From NCBI GenBank assembly GCA_900752435.1, contig CAADVD010000025.1, positions 9,025-73,024 of the forward strand: a stretch of 64,000 nt of DNA. The letters are read 5' to 3'. Positions 7,365 through 16,072 of the stretch are shown piece after piece. The notes beneath the pieces are model-generated. The model had not been told where the DNA came from. It did no database searches and saw only the letters and a program-made list of their open reading frames with translations. This DNA comes from Oscillospiraceae bacterium (GTDB taxonomy: Bacteria; Bacillota; Clostridia; Oscillospirales; Ruminococcaceae). The position numbers were made by a program, and so were the translations under genes. Within the stretch, counting starts at the first letter, position 1. Every line of letters begins with the position of its first letter.

Positions 7365-8597
7365 ATGACAATTGACACTGGAAGCTGTGCATTCATCATC
7401 ATCTGCTCAGCAATGGTATTCCTTATGACACCGGGATTGAGTTTCTTTTATTCTGGTCTGGAAAGACGAAAAAATGCGTTAAGCACCATCATGAACTGCT
7501 TTTTTATCTGCGGCGTTGCCTCTTTTTTGTGGGTCATCGTTGGCTATTCGTTGTCGTTCGGCACCGACCACGCTGGCATCATCGGCGGATTGGATCATCT
7601 GTTCTTCAATAACCTGGATGGCGTGAATGGCGTAATTCCCGAAAAACTGTTCGCCGGGTTTCAGATGATGTTCGCCATCATCACAATGGCGATTCTCACT
7701 GGTTCGCTGGCCGGCAGAATGCGGTTTTCCGCACTTTTTATTTTTATTGTGATTTGGTCCTTTGTGGTTTATTACCCACTGGCGCATATGGTTTGGGGCG
7801 AAGGCGGCTTCATCGATGGATTCGGTGCAGTGGACTTTGCAGGCGGCAACGTGGTACATATCAGCTCCGGTGTATCCGGTTTGGTTGCGGCGCTGTTTTT
7901 GGGTAAGCGCCGTGAATTTGGTATCGTTTCTTACAAGCCGCACAACATTCCGTTTGTTGTACTGGGCGCTGGACTGCTTTGGTTCGGCTGGTTCGGTTTC
8001 AACGCCGGCAGTGCGCTGGCCGCAGATGGTTTGGCGGTTCACGCACTGATTACCACCAATACTTCCGCCGCAACAGCCATGCTTTCGTGGATGCTGGTGG
8101 AAAAAATTGTGCAGGGCAAGCCGACCGTTGTGGGCGCGGCTTCCGGTGCGGTCGTCGGTTTGGTCGGCATTACGCCGGGCGCTGGCTTTGTGCCGATTTG
8201 GGCTTCCTTTATCATCGGCGCGGTAGTCAGTCCGCTGTGCTTCCTGTTTATCTCGAAAGTCAAACCGAAATTCGGTTATGACGATGCGCTGGATGCGTTC
8301 GGCTGTCATGGCGTCGGCGGTATCTGGGGCGGTTTGGCCACTGGTTTATTCACACAGAAATCCATCAATCCGGTAGCGCAATGGGACGGCTTGGTGTTCG
8401 GCGATTACCACATGTTTGTGGCGCAGATTTTAAGTATGCTGGTGACCATTGTATTGGCTGGTGCGGCAACGGCGGTGATTATGTTCGTGCTGAAAAAGGT
8501 GATGAAAATCCGTGTTTCACCGGACGAAGAAGCACTGGGACTGGATCGCTCCGAACACGGCGAATCCGCTTATCCGGCTTTCACTGGTCTCGACTAA
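7365..8597 (+). CDS. amt: Ammonium transporter Amt
   Basis: A 410-residue membrane protein of the Amt/Mep/Rh family that imports ammonium. About eleven membrane segments are visible, as expected. Family landmarks include the N-terminal segment LMTPGLSFFYSGLERRKNAL, the segment DFAGGNVVHISSGVSGL carrying the first pore histidine, and DAFGCHGVGGIWGGLATG carrying the second. It is followed 103 bp later by a P-II gene, the usual partner that blocks the channel when nitrogen is sufficient. Expression is probably controlled by the attenuator in its leader. Confidence 0.96.
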   Translation: MTIDTGSCAFIIICSAMVFLMTPGLSFFYSGLERRKNALSTIMNCFFICGVASFLWVIVGYSLSFGTDHAGIIGGLDHLFFNNLDGVNGVIPEKLFAGFQMMFAIITMAILTGSLAGRMRFSALFIFIVIWSFVVYYPLAHMVWGEGGFIDGFGAVDFAGGNVVHISSGVSGLVAALFLGKRREFGIVSYKPHNIPFVVLGAGLLWFGWFGFNAGSALAADGLAVHALITTNTSAATAMLSWMLVEKIVQGKPTVVGAASGAVVGLVGITPGAGFVPIWASFIIGAVVSPLCFLFISKVKPKFGYDDALDAFGCHGVGGIWGGLATGLFTQKSINPVAQWDGLVFGDYHMFVAQILSMLVTIVLAGAATAVIMFVLKKVMKIRVSPDEEALGLDRSEHGESAYPAFTGLD

Positions 8598-8700
8598 TCG
8601 TTCCTTTTGGTCAGCTTCTTCCCTGCTGACGGGCGGTGGAAGACAAGGCTGGCACTGACAAAATTTGTGATGCGAGGTGAACGGGGATTGTCCCTGAACT

Positions 8701-9039
8701 ATGAAAAAAATTGAAGCCATTGTGCGGCCGGAAAAGCTCGAGCCGCTGAAAGATGCGTTGATTAAACTGAAAATTGACGGCATGACCATCAATCAAGTTT
8801 ATGGATGCGGAAACCAGCTCGGCTGGACGGAGCATATCCGTGGTGCTGAGGTCATTTTGAACACCGTTCCTAAAGTGCAGATTATGATGGTCGTTGCAGA
8901 TGACCGTGTGGAAGAGATCATCCAGTTGATTTGCCAAGTCGCAGAAACGGGCGGCGTCGGCGATGGAAAAATCTTTATCTATGATGTACTGGATTGTGTA
9001 CGAATTCGAACCTGCGAACGCGGTGAAGCGGCACTGTAA
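8701..9039 (+). CDS. glnK: P-II nitrogen regulatory protein (GlnK type)
   Basis: A 112-residue P-II signal protein starting MKKIEAIVRPEKLEPLKDAL. The trimeric P-II fold is indicated by the T-loop segment followed by RGAE, and by the conserved GKIFIYDVLDCVRIRT end with TGGVGDGKIF. At the T-loop tip the usual Tyr-51 is isoleucine (TEHIRGAE where enteric proteins have TELYRGAE), so uridylylation at that site is not possible. It sits directly after amt and probably gates the transporter according to ATP/ADP and 2-oxoglutarate. Confidence 0.95.
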   Translation: MKKIEAIVRPEKLEPLKDALIKLKIDGMTINQVYGCGNQLGWTEHIRGAEVILNTVPKVQIMMVVADDRVEEIIQLICQVAETGGVGDGKIFIYDVLDCVRIRTCERGEAAL

Positions 9040-9059
9040 AAATGCAAAGAAATGGAACG

Positions 9060-9100
9060 AGCGGCTGCTCAAGAGATAACCCTTGGGCAGCCGCTTGATT
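9060..9100 (+). terminator. Terminator of the amt-glnK operon
   Basis: A 14-bp stem, AGCGGCTGCTCAAG (9060-9073) paired with 9082-9095 with one G-T pair, starts 21 bp past the glnK stop. The following T-rich tract is short (TTGATTTCTG). Confidence 0.75.
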
Positions 9101-9276
9101 TCTGTAGGTGTATTGCGTAAATATTCAATGCCCGCTGCCTGTTAAAAATATCTAAAAATGATGCTTAAAAATTGTATTTTTCATCAATGGACAGATTGCG
9201 ATAGGAGTTATAAACTCAACTTACAGCTTAGATGGCCGCGCAAGTGGCAACAAAAAGAAAGTTGGAGGTTATTAAG

Positions 9277-10302
9277 ATGAGAAGTGCGGTATTTTACGGA
9301 AAGCATGATTTACGGGTAGAAGAACATGAGATGCCGAAGATAGGCGCAAAAGATATCCTAATTCAGGTAAAAGCCTGCGGTGTGTGCGGAACAGACGTGC
9401 ATATCTATGAGGGGGATAAAGGAGCCGCAGAAGTAACACCGCCGACAATTCTGGGCCATGAATTTTCCGGTGTTGTTGCAGAAGTGGGCGCAGAAGTAAA
9501 AAATTATCAAGTGGGCGACCGAGTTTGTATCGACCCGAACTGTTATTGCGGCGCCTGTGAGCCATGCAGAAACGGTGTTGCTCATTATTGCGAACACATG
9601 ATTGGATACGGGACGACGGTAAACGGCGGATTTGCAGAGTATTGTGCGGTCAATGAAAAACAGGTCTACAAGCTGGGCGAACACACCTCCTTTGAACAGG
9701 GAGCGATGACAGAGCCGGTTGCCTGCTGTCTGCATGGCATGGATCTGTGTGCAGTCCGCCCGGGACATCAAGTGGTTGTCATCGGCGGAGGAATGATTGG
9801 ACTGCTCATGCTGCAGCTTGCCAAGCTCGCAGGAGCTGCAAAGGTTGCTCTGCTGGAACCGGTGGAGGGCAAAAGAGAGGTTGGCAAAAAATTGGGGGCA
9901 GATGTGTGCATTGATCCCCTGCACGAAGATGTAAAAGCACGTTTAAACGATGCCGGTATGACATGGATTAACACCGTAATCGAATGCGTGGGACGCCCGT
10001 CTACCATCGAGCAGGCCATTGATATTGCAGGAAACAAAGCGGTTGTCATGTTGTTTGGTCTTACCAAGCCGGATGAAACGATTTCCGTAAAGCCATTCCA
10101 GATTTTCAAAAAGGAATTGGAATTAAAATCATCTTATATCAATCCCTATACGCAGAAGAGAGCGTTGGACTTGATTGATTCCGGACGTTTGGATGTCAGC
10201 AGTATGGTTTATGCGGTATGCGGTCTTGATAAATTGGCGGATATACTGAGTAAGCCGGAGCTTCGGGCAAATGGAAAATATATTATTTCACCGGAAAAGT
10301 AA
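9277..10302 (+). CDS. Zinc-dependent medium-chain dehydrogenase (polyol/alcohol type)
   Basis: A 341-residue NAD(P)-dependent dehydrogenase of the sorbitol/L-threonine/alcohol dehydrogenase group. Catalytic zinc ligands C37 (CGVCGTDVH) and H61-E62 (GHEFSG) and the four structural-zinc cysteines C91, C94, C97 and C105 are present, followed by the Rossmann motif VVIGGGMIG. The start at 9277 was chosen because TTGGAGG lies 8 bases upstream; an in-frame ATG at 9232 has no such site. It stands alone, ends in its own terminator, and its substrate cannot be decided from sequence. Confidence 0.88.
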   Translation: MRSAVFYGKHDLRVEEHEMPKIGAKDILIQVKACGVCGTDVHIYEGDKGAAEVTPPTILGHEFSGVVAEVGAEVKNYQVGDRVCIDPNCYCGACEPCRNGVAHYCEHMIGYGTTVNGGFAEYCAVNEKQVYKLGEHTSFEQGAMTEPVACCLHGMDLCAVRPGHQVVVIGGGMIGLLMLQLAKLAGAAKVALLEPVEGKREVGKKLGADVCIDPLHEDVKARLNDAGMTWINTVIECVGRPSTIEQAIDIAGNKAVVMLFGLTKPDETISVKPFQIFKKELELKSSYINPYTQKRALDLIDSGRLDVSSMVYAVCGLDKLADILSKPELRANGKYIISPEK

Positions 10303-10341
10303 AACGGTTTCGTTCTGTAAACATTTTTGATGAATTTTATG

Positions 10342-10369
10342 AAAGTTGCACGTTCGCGTGCAACTTTTT
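10342..10369 (+). terminator. Terminator of the dehydrogenase gene (sequence also found at 58.15 kb)
   Basis: A perfect 11-bp stem AAAGTTGCACG with loop TTCG and a T tract. The 32-nt block 10341-10372 recurs on the opposite strand at 58148-58179 with a single mismatch in the loop. Confidence 0.88.
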
Positions 10370-10402
10370 GCATTTTTCAAGGGAATAGTGAGAGGAGTTT
10401 TT

Positions 10403-11779
10403 TCAAAGCACTTCTTCCCTATGTGCTGAAAGCGAAAACCGAAGCCGCACGGAAAACACGGATTCCTGCTCCAATACAAACAAATCGCCATGATGCAGCT
10501 GCATCATTTTCTGTACGCTCTTCAAGCCAATTCGGTTGCTTTCGACTTTTTCTTGTTCCGCCCGTATGTGGTTGAGCAGGGAAATTTCCAGCACATTCTG
10601 ATGCACGGCGCACTGCACCTCGACTTCTTCCGCGCTTGCTCCATATTTTAAAATATTGGAAAACAAATTGTTGAAAATCCGCTTGAGCATATTGGCATTG
10701 GCTTCTATGAAGCCAGTTATCTGAGTGAATTTTCTCCGGACGGAAAAGCCATTCAGCTCCAGAAAATCGCAGTTTTCTGTCAGTAGTTTCGTTACCTCAG
10801 ACAAGGGGATTCGCTCCAAGACAAGCTCCTCATCGCGCTCAAATACCAGTGCATACTCAAACATTTTGTCGGACAACTCTTTGATTTCCTCGGTTTTGCG
10901 GATACAGCGGTCTAAGAATTCCTCACGCAGGTTTGGGTCGCCCTTCTGCATTTTGATGATTTCCAGATAGCCGTGCAGGGTGGTGAGCGGTGTGCGCAAA
11001 TCGTGCGACAATGCACTGATTAAATCGCGGTTGGCCTTGCGGCTTTCTTTTTCCTGCTCGATGTTTTCCTCCAGTGTGGTGCGAAGCAGGTCAAGCTGTT
11101 GAGCGAGAATGCTGATTTCGTCGTGACCGCTGATGGTGACCGGATGCTGTAAATCCCCCTCTGCCATGATGAGAATGTCTTCTTTCACCCGATTCAGATA
11201 CCGGATGCGGCGGCGAATCAGCCACAATATAGGCATCAAAAACACCAACGCACTCACCGCGATGCACGCAATCAAATAAGGAATGATCATTTGGGCAATG
11301 TGATAAGAAGTGACCACAACCAATGCTTCTCCATCTTGGAATTGCACCCACTGCTCCACTTCCTCTTCATCCGAAATATAGTACGCTTCGTAGCCGTTAA
11401 AAAAACTGCCCGTAATGAAGTCATCCAAAATACGCGGGTAAAATCCGGCAAGGTAATCCCACCGCTCTTCCTCATTCGGATTTGCCACTAAGATTCCGAA
11501 ACCCATATAATCATCGCGCAAATCCGCCAACTCCAATAAATCGGCATCCGTATCATCGCCCACTTCCAGCTTCTCCAGCGAAATATCCTTTGCCTTTTCT
11601 GAGAACGCTGCCATAAAGGCATCTTCATCGTAACCAAGAAGTCCCAGATGCTTCAAGCCATGATACACGTCAAGCCGCAGACCCCACAGCAGCGCAAAAC
11701 AACTGACCGCTGCGGCGACAGCAGCCAGCAGTGCGCAGGCCAGTTTGGTGGTCAGCTTGTAAAAGCGCTTGCTAGTCAC
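10403..11779 (-). CDS. Sensor histidine kinase of an OmpR-type two-component pair
   Basis: A 458-residue membrane sensor kinase. It has a membrane segment at about 11-34, an extracytoplasmic domain of about 125 residues, a second membrane segment at about 162-187, a HAMP linker, the phosphoacceptor H259 in SALSHDLRTPL, and an N box (NNLFSNILKYG). The C-terminal ATP-lid region is short and its G boxes are poorly conserved (NRIGLKSVQKMM). The GTG start at 11779 overlaps the end of the response regulator gene by 8 bp and has AAAGGGG upstream. The acidic extracytoplasmic domain (rich in D and E, about 50-150) would suit sensing of cationic compounds, but this is inference. Confidence 0.9.
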   Translation of the reverse strand: MTSKRFYKLTTKLACALLAAVAAAVSCFALLWGLRLDVYHGLKHLGLLGYDEDAFMAAFSEKAKDISLEKLEVGDDTDADLLELADLRDDYMGFGILVANPNEEERWDYLAGFYPRILDDFITGSFFNGYEAYYISDEEEVEQWVQFQDGEALVVVTSYHIAQMIIPYLIACIAVSALVFLMPILWLIRRRIRYLNRVKEDILIMAEGDLQHPVTISGHDEISILAQQLDLLRTTLEENIEQEKESRKANRDLISALSHDLRTPLTTLHGYLEIIKMQKGDPNLREEFLDRCIRKTEEIKELSDKMFEYALVFERDEELVLERIPLSEVTKLLTENCDFLELNGFSVRRKFTQITGFIEANANMLKRIFNNLFSNILKYGASAEEVEVQCAVHQNVLEISLLNHIRAEQEKVESNRIGLKSVQKMMQLHHGDLFVLEQESVFSVRLRFSLSAHREEVL

Positions 11780-12476
11780 AGCGATACCCCTTTCCCCAGA
11801 CTGTTTTGATGATGGTGGGATTTTGCGGGTCTGTTTCAATTTTTTTGCGCAGATTGCGGATGTGAACCATCACTGTGTTGTTTGCGCTATAATAGTACGG
11901 CTCGTTCCAGACCGCTTCATACAAGCGCTGCATGGAAAAGAGCTGTTTGCGATTTTTGGCCAGCACCAGCAGCATCGCAAATTCCGTATCGGTCAGCTCG
12001 ATTTTTTCGCCCTTACTGCGCACAGTTTCCGTTTGCTCGTCGATTTCCACATGCTGAATCCGAATTGTTTGAACCAGCGGTTCTTTTGGCTGGGGCTTTC
12101 CTTGATAAACGCGGTAGCGCCGCGTGAGCGCCTTGACACGCGCAGTCAGCTCACTGTAGGAAAATGGCTTTGCCAGATAATCGTCGCCGCCGCTTGCAAA
12201 ACCAATCGTTTTGTCATCGTCTTGGGATTTGGCGCTCAAGAATAAAATTGGTGCGTTGCTGATTTTTCGCATTTCCATACAAGTCTGATATCCATTTAAA
12301 TGCGGCATCATTACGTCTAAAATAATCAAATCAAACTCCATTTTTCGGAGCTGTTTCAAAGCTTGTACACCGTCACTGGCTTCTTCGATGTGATATCCTT
12401 CGCCGGACAGCAAAATGTGGATGATTTCGCGGATTTCCCGATTGTCATCCACGACTAAAATGTTGGATTCGGCCAT
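11772..12476 (-). CDS. OmpR-family response regulator
   Basis: A 234-residue transcription regulator with a receiver domain (D10, D11, phosphoacceptor D54 in LIILDVMMPHLNG, KPFSYSEL) and a winged-helix DNA-binding domain ending VWGKGYRCD. The start at 12476 has AAAGGAGAG 5 bases upstream. It is co-transcribed with the kinase downstream and divergent from the YfhO operon. A direct repeat in the shared intergenic region (12536-12555) is its most likely binding site, affecting both promoters. Confidence 0.93.
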   Translation of the reverse strand: MAESNILVVDDNREIREIIHILLSGEGYHIEEASDGVQALKQLRKMEFDLIILDVMMPHLNGYQTCMEMRKISNAPILFLSAKSQDDDKTIGFASGGDDYLAKPFSYSELTARVKALTRRYRVYQGKPQPKEPLVQTIRIQHVEIDEQTETVRSKGEKIELTDTEFAMLLVLAKNRKQLFSMQRLYEAVWNEPYYYSANNTVMVHIRNLRKKIETDPQNPTIIKTVWGKGYRCD

Positions 12477-12535
12477 TGTTTCTCTCCTTTCCACTTCCAT
12501 TCCTATTATACAACATTTGATTCCATTTTAGGAAA

Positions 12536-12555
12536 TCTTAAGAATTCTTTAGGTT
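12536..12555 (+). promoter_or_regulatory. Candidate response-regulator operator (10-bp direct repeat)
   Basis: TCTTAAGAAT (12536-12545) is followed directly by TCTTTAGGTT (12546-12555), a tandem repeat with 7 of 10 bases identical. This geometry is typical of OmpR-type dimers. It ends 8 bp before the -35 of the YfhO operon. On the other strand it lies next to the -35 region of the regulator's own promoter, whose -10 is TATAAT at 12505-12510. A related repeat occurs at 58329-58346. Confidence 0.6.
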
Positions 12556-12563
12556 TTATCAAG

Positions 12564-12591
12564 TTGACATTTCATAAACCTGCGTTATAAT
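12564..12591 (+). promoter_or_regulatory. Promoter of the YfhO-GT2-PIG-L operon
   Basis: Consensus TTGACA (12564-12569) and TATAAT (12586-12591) separated by 16 bp, about 88 bp upstream of the first start codon. Confidence 0.8.
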
Positions 12592-12678
12592 ACTCTATGG
12601 CAAAAAAGAAAGTCCAAATTTGCAATTTCTTGTAACGAATACGCCGGTTTTCGGATTTATAGGCAGAGGTGAAACAAC

Positions 12679-15138
12679 ATGATACAAATACAACGCGATA
12701 CCAAATGGAAACACTGCCGATACCCGCTCCTATTGACCGGCTTTACCATTGTACTCTTGCTTTTGGCTGTCCCAGACGGTTACCAATTCGGCTCCAACAC
12801 GGATTGGCTGAGCCAGCACGTCAGCATTGCCGACCATTTTCGGAAAACCTTTTACAAAACCGGAAACCTTCTCCCCGACTACTCCACGCTGGGCGGGGGA
12901 AGCAACATGTACATGTTCGCTTATTACGGGCTTCTGCGGCCGGATGTGCTCATTTCCTATCTGCTTCCACGGGTGCCGATGCAGACCATCATCATCGCTT
13001 ACTCCGTGCTGTGTATGCTCGCCAGCGTCAATTTGTGTTACTTTTGGCTGAAAAATCAGGATATTGAGCCGTTTTTCAGTTTTTTGGGCAGTTATTTTCT
13101 CGCTTGTTCGGCCTGCTTTTTTCAAACGCATCGGCAAATTATGTTCGTCAGCTATCTGCCTTATCTGTTCCTTGCACTTATGGCGCTGGATGCGTTGGTG
13201 CGCAAGCGGAAATGTGCCGGTTTGGTCGTTTGCTTGTTTTTGATTTATCTGCACAACTTCTTTTTTTCGATTGCCTGTTTGGCTGTTTGTGCGCTATATC
13301 TGTGGCATCGAAAAGCGGACAAGCGGCATTGGCTGCAATTTTTCTTGGCCGTTTGCCTGTCGATTGCGCTGGCGGCTGTACTGCTGATTCCCGCCGGACT
13401 GGCGATTCTGGAAAACGCCAAGGATTCCGGTAATGCACCGTCGTTTCTGATTCTGCTGGTGAATCCCATTTTGAGCACTTTGCTGTATGACCCTTATGGG
13501 TGCGGGTTGACGCTCATTTGCCTGTACACACTGTTTTTGAGCATGCGTCAGCCGGAGAGCAAAAAATTGGCCGTCGCCGTGTTTCTCTGTCTGTTTGTCA
13601 ATCTGATTTCCTACCTGCTCAATGGCACACTCTATGTGCGCAGTAAAATTCTGATTCCATTTTTGCCGCTTATTTTGCTGTTGTGCGTGCAGACCTTGCA
13701 GGGCATTCACCGGCAGACGGTGACGCACCGGCTTCGATTGGCGGTGCTGTGCTTACTTCCCGTGGCAATTTTGCTGTGGATGGATTTTGACTGGCTGTTG
13801 GTGCTGGATGCGGCGGCCTTGTTTATCTTCCTTGCGTGCACCGGAAAACCGCACCGGAAATGGCGTTACGGTGTGCTCTGCCTGATTCCACCGCTGTTGT
13901 TTGTGCAGACGAGCCGAGAAGATGATTTTGTGATTGAAGACGATACTCGTCAAACCATTTTTTCGCAGGAGGAATTAGCAGCGTTTTATACCGATTCCAA
14001 CGCGCGGTTTGATACCTTGAGCAATCCGCTGGCAAACGTCAACTACCTGCCGTTGGGTAATGTGAAGAAAAGTACCATGTATTCCTCCACGATGAATACT
14101 TATTATGCGCAGTTTTACTACGACATTATGAAGAGTCCGATTAGCATCAACAACCGTGTGGCGCTGTTGGCCGATTCCAATCCGTTTTTGGAATACCTGA
14201 TGGGCGTTCGCTACATCCAGTCCACAAACAAAGAAATTCCGTATGGATATGAGGTTCGAACGAAAAACGACACCCATGTGCTGGCGGAGAATGAACACGT
14301 TTTGCCGATCGCCTATGGCAGTACCAATTTACTGTCTGAGGAAAAATTTGATGCGCTGTCATTTCCCTACACGCTGGACACCATCACCAACAACACCATT
14401 GTCAGCCAACCGGTAAACAATCCATACGCTTCACAAATAGAAGAAGAATTGCTTGATTATACCGTCGAGAAAATGGACAGCACGATGCAAGTTCAGCCGC
14501 ACAGCGACGGCTCTTACGACTTGCAAGTAACACAGAACAGTACTTTAAAGCTGAGACTGTATGAGCCGCTTCACAATCAAATTTTGATTCTGTCTTTTGA
14601 TGTGGAAAGTGAGGACGGCAAAAGCGTATCCATCTCGATTAACCGGATTAAGAATAAGCTTTCCAGCCAAACGGCGGCGTATCCGAATCAGAACACCACA
14701 TTTACTTATTTTGTCTCCTCCAATGAGGATGTGGACACGCTCAACATCTCGCTGGGCAAAGGCCATTACAAAATCAGCAATGTGCATACCTATCGGATGG
14801 ACGCCACGAAAATTGAAAATCCAGACATTGTACCGCTTGCGTTTCAAGACACGGACGGAAACGAAGTACTTAAAGGCAGTCTGACAATGGAAAAAGACGG
14901 ATACTTTGTCACCTCTCTGCCCTATCAGCGCGGATACACTGCTTTGGTGGATGGGGAAAAAGTCGAAACCGAGATGGTCAACAAAGCCTTTGTCGGATTT
15001 CCGCTCAAACAAGGAGCGCACAGCATCACGCTCACCTTTACGCCGCCCGGAAAAAACATCGGCGGGTGCATCAGCCTCGGCGCAATCGCCGCATTCGGAT
15101 TCCTCATTTGGAAAGAAAGGAAGAAAAATCATGGATAA
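12679..15138 (+). CDS. YfhO-family membrane glycosyltransferase-like protein
   Basis: An 819-residue protein of the YfhO family, which is a GT-C type membrane protein. About a dozen hydrophobic segments fill residues 15-440; a large extracytoplasmic domain (about 420-790) and a final membrane anchor (about 795-812) follow. An early acidic loop FGSNTDWLSQ and the C-terminal motif YQRGYTALVDGEKV are typical of the family. In Bacillus, YfhO works with the polyprenyl-phosphate glycosyltransferase CsbB to glycosylate lipoteichoic acid. Here the next gene is such a GT2, so the same role on a surface polymer is inferred. The ATG of the next gene overlaps its stop by 8 bp. Confidence 0.85.
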   Translation: MIQIQRDTKWKHCRYPLLLTGFTIVLLLLAVPDGYQFGSNTDWLSQHVSIADHFRKTFYKTGNLLPDYSTLGGGSNMYMFAYYGLLRPDVLISYLLPRVPMQTIIIAYSVLCMLASVNLCYFWLKNQDIEPFFSFLGSYFLACSACFFQTHRQIMFVSYLPYLFLALMALDALVRKRKCAGLVVCLFLIYLHNFFFSIACLAVCALYLWHRKADKRHWLQFFLAVCLSIALAAVLLIPAGLAILENAKDSGNAPSFLILLVNPILSTLLYDPYGCGLTLICLYTLFLSMRQPESKKLAVAVFLCLFVNLISYLLNGTLYVRSKILIPFLPLILLLCVQTLQGIHRQTVTHRLRLAVLCLLPVAILLWMDFDWLLVLDAAALFIFLACTGKPHRKWRYGVLCLIPPLLFVQTSREDDFVIEDDTRQTIFSQEELAAFYTDSNARFDTLSNPLANVNYLPLGNVKKSTMYSSTMNTYYAQFYYDIMKSPISINNRVALLADSNPFLEYLMGVRYIQSTNKEIPYGYEVRTKNDTHVLAENEHVLPIAYGSTNLLSEEKFDALSFPYTLDTITNNTIVSQPVNNPYASQIEEELLDYTVEKMDSTMQVQPHSDGSYDLQVTQNSTLKLRLYEPLHNQILILSFDVESEDGKSVSISINRIKNKLSSQTAAYPNQNTTFTYFVSSNEDVDTLNISLGKGHYKISNVHTYRMDATKIENPDIVPLAFQDTDGNEVLKGSLTMEKDGYFVTSLPYQRGYTALVDGEKVETEMVNKAFVGFPLKQGAHSITLTFTPPGKNIGGCISLGAIAAFGFLIWKERKKNHG

Positions 15139-16072
15139 AATCAGCATCATCGTTCCCTGCTACAACGAAGAAGAATCGCTTCCTTTATTTTATCAGGAAA
15201 CGGTCAAGGAACTGCACAGCATTGAAACGATCGACTATGAATTTGTCTTCATCGACGACGGAAGCCGCGACCACACGATGGATGTGCTCAAAATGCTGGC
15301 CTACAAGGACAAACGATGCCTATACTTTTCGTTTTCCCGCAACTTCGGCAAAGAGGCCGCTATGTATGCAGGCTTGCAGAATGCCACGGGCGATTACTGC
15401 GTGATTATGGACGCCGATTTACAGCATCCGCCGGCACTGCTGAAGCCGATGTACGAGGCAGTGAGCCAAGAGGGTTATGACTGCTGTGCCGGCTTCCGCG
15501 AAGACCGTGAGGGCGAAGGAAAACTGCGCAATTTTCTGTCCAAGGGATTTTATAAAGTGATTCAAAAAATGTGCAAGCTGGAGATGAGCGATGGTGCAGG
15601 CGATTTTCGCATGATGAACCGCGTTATGGTGAATGCCATTCTGGAGGTGCAGGAATACAACCGCTATATGAAAGGGATTTTTTCGTTTGTCGGATTTGAC
15701 ACCAAGTGGATTCCCTTCCACAACGTAGAACGCGCGGCTGGAACCACCAAGTGGAGCTTTAAAAGCTTGTTCCGCTATGCACTGGATGGGATTTTCTCGT
15801 TTTCGACCACACCCATCACCATTGCCGGTGTGGTGGGTACGCTGTTGTTTGTGCTGTCGCTGATTTTGGGTGTGGTAACGGCGGTGCAGACGCTGTGCTT
15901 CGGCAACGATGTGGACGGATGGACCACCATTGTGTGCTTGATTTTGTTCTTGAGCGGGATTCAGATGCTCTTCATCTCCATTTTGGGTGAGTACATTTCC
16001 AAGGATTATATGGAAAACAAAAACCGCCCCATCTACATCATCAAAGAAAGCAATCGTGCGCACCATGGCTAA
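15131..16072 (+). CDS. Polyprenyl-phosphate glycosyltransferase, GT2 (CsbB/GtrB-like)
   Basis: A 313-residue GT2 enzyme expected to load a sugar onto undecaprenyl phosphate. The N-terminal catalytic domain has IIVPCYNEEESLP, FIDDGSRDHT (D42-D43), MDADLQHPP and a GAGDFRMMNR region. Two C-terminal membrane helices (about 230-255 and 262-290) match the CsbB/GtrB/YkcC architecture. The start ATG lies inside the last codons of YfhO (ATGGATAA overlap), and the next gene overlaps in the same way (ATGGCTAA), so the three genes are tightly coupled. Confidence 0.92.
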   Translation: MDKISIIVPCYNEEESLPLFYQETVKELHSIETIDYEFVFIDDGSRDHTMDVLKMLAYKDKRCLYFSFSRNFGKEAAMYAGLQNATGDYCVIMDADLQHPPALLKPMYEAVSQEGYDCCAGFREDREGEGKLRNFLSKGFYKVIQKMCKLEMSDGAGDFRMMNRVMVNAILEVQEYNRYMKGIFSFVGFDTKWIPFHNVERAAGTTKWSFKSLFRYALDGIFSFSTTPITIAGVVGTLLFVLSLILGVVTAVQTLCFGNDVDGWTTIVCLILFLSGIQMLFISILGEYISKDYMENKNRPIYIIKESNRAHHG

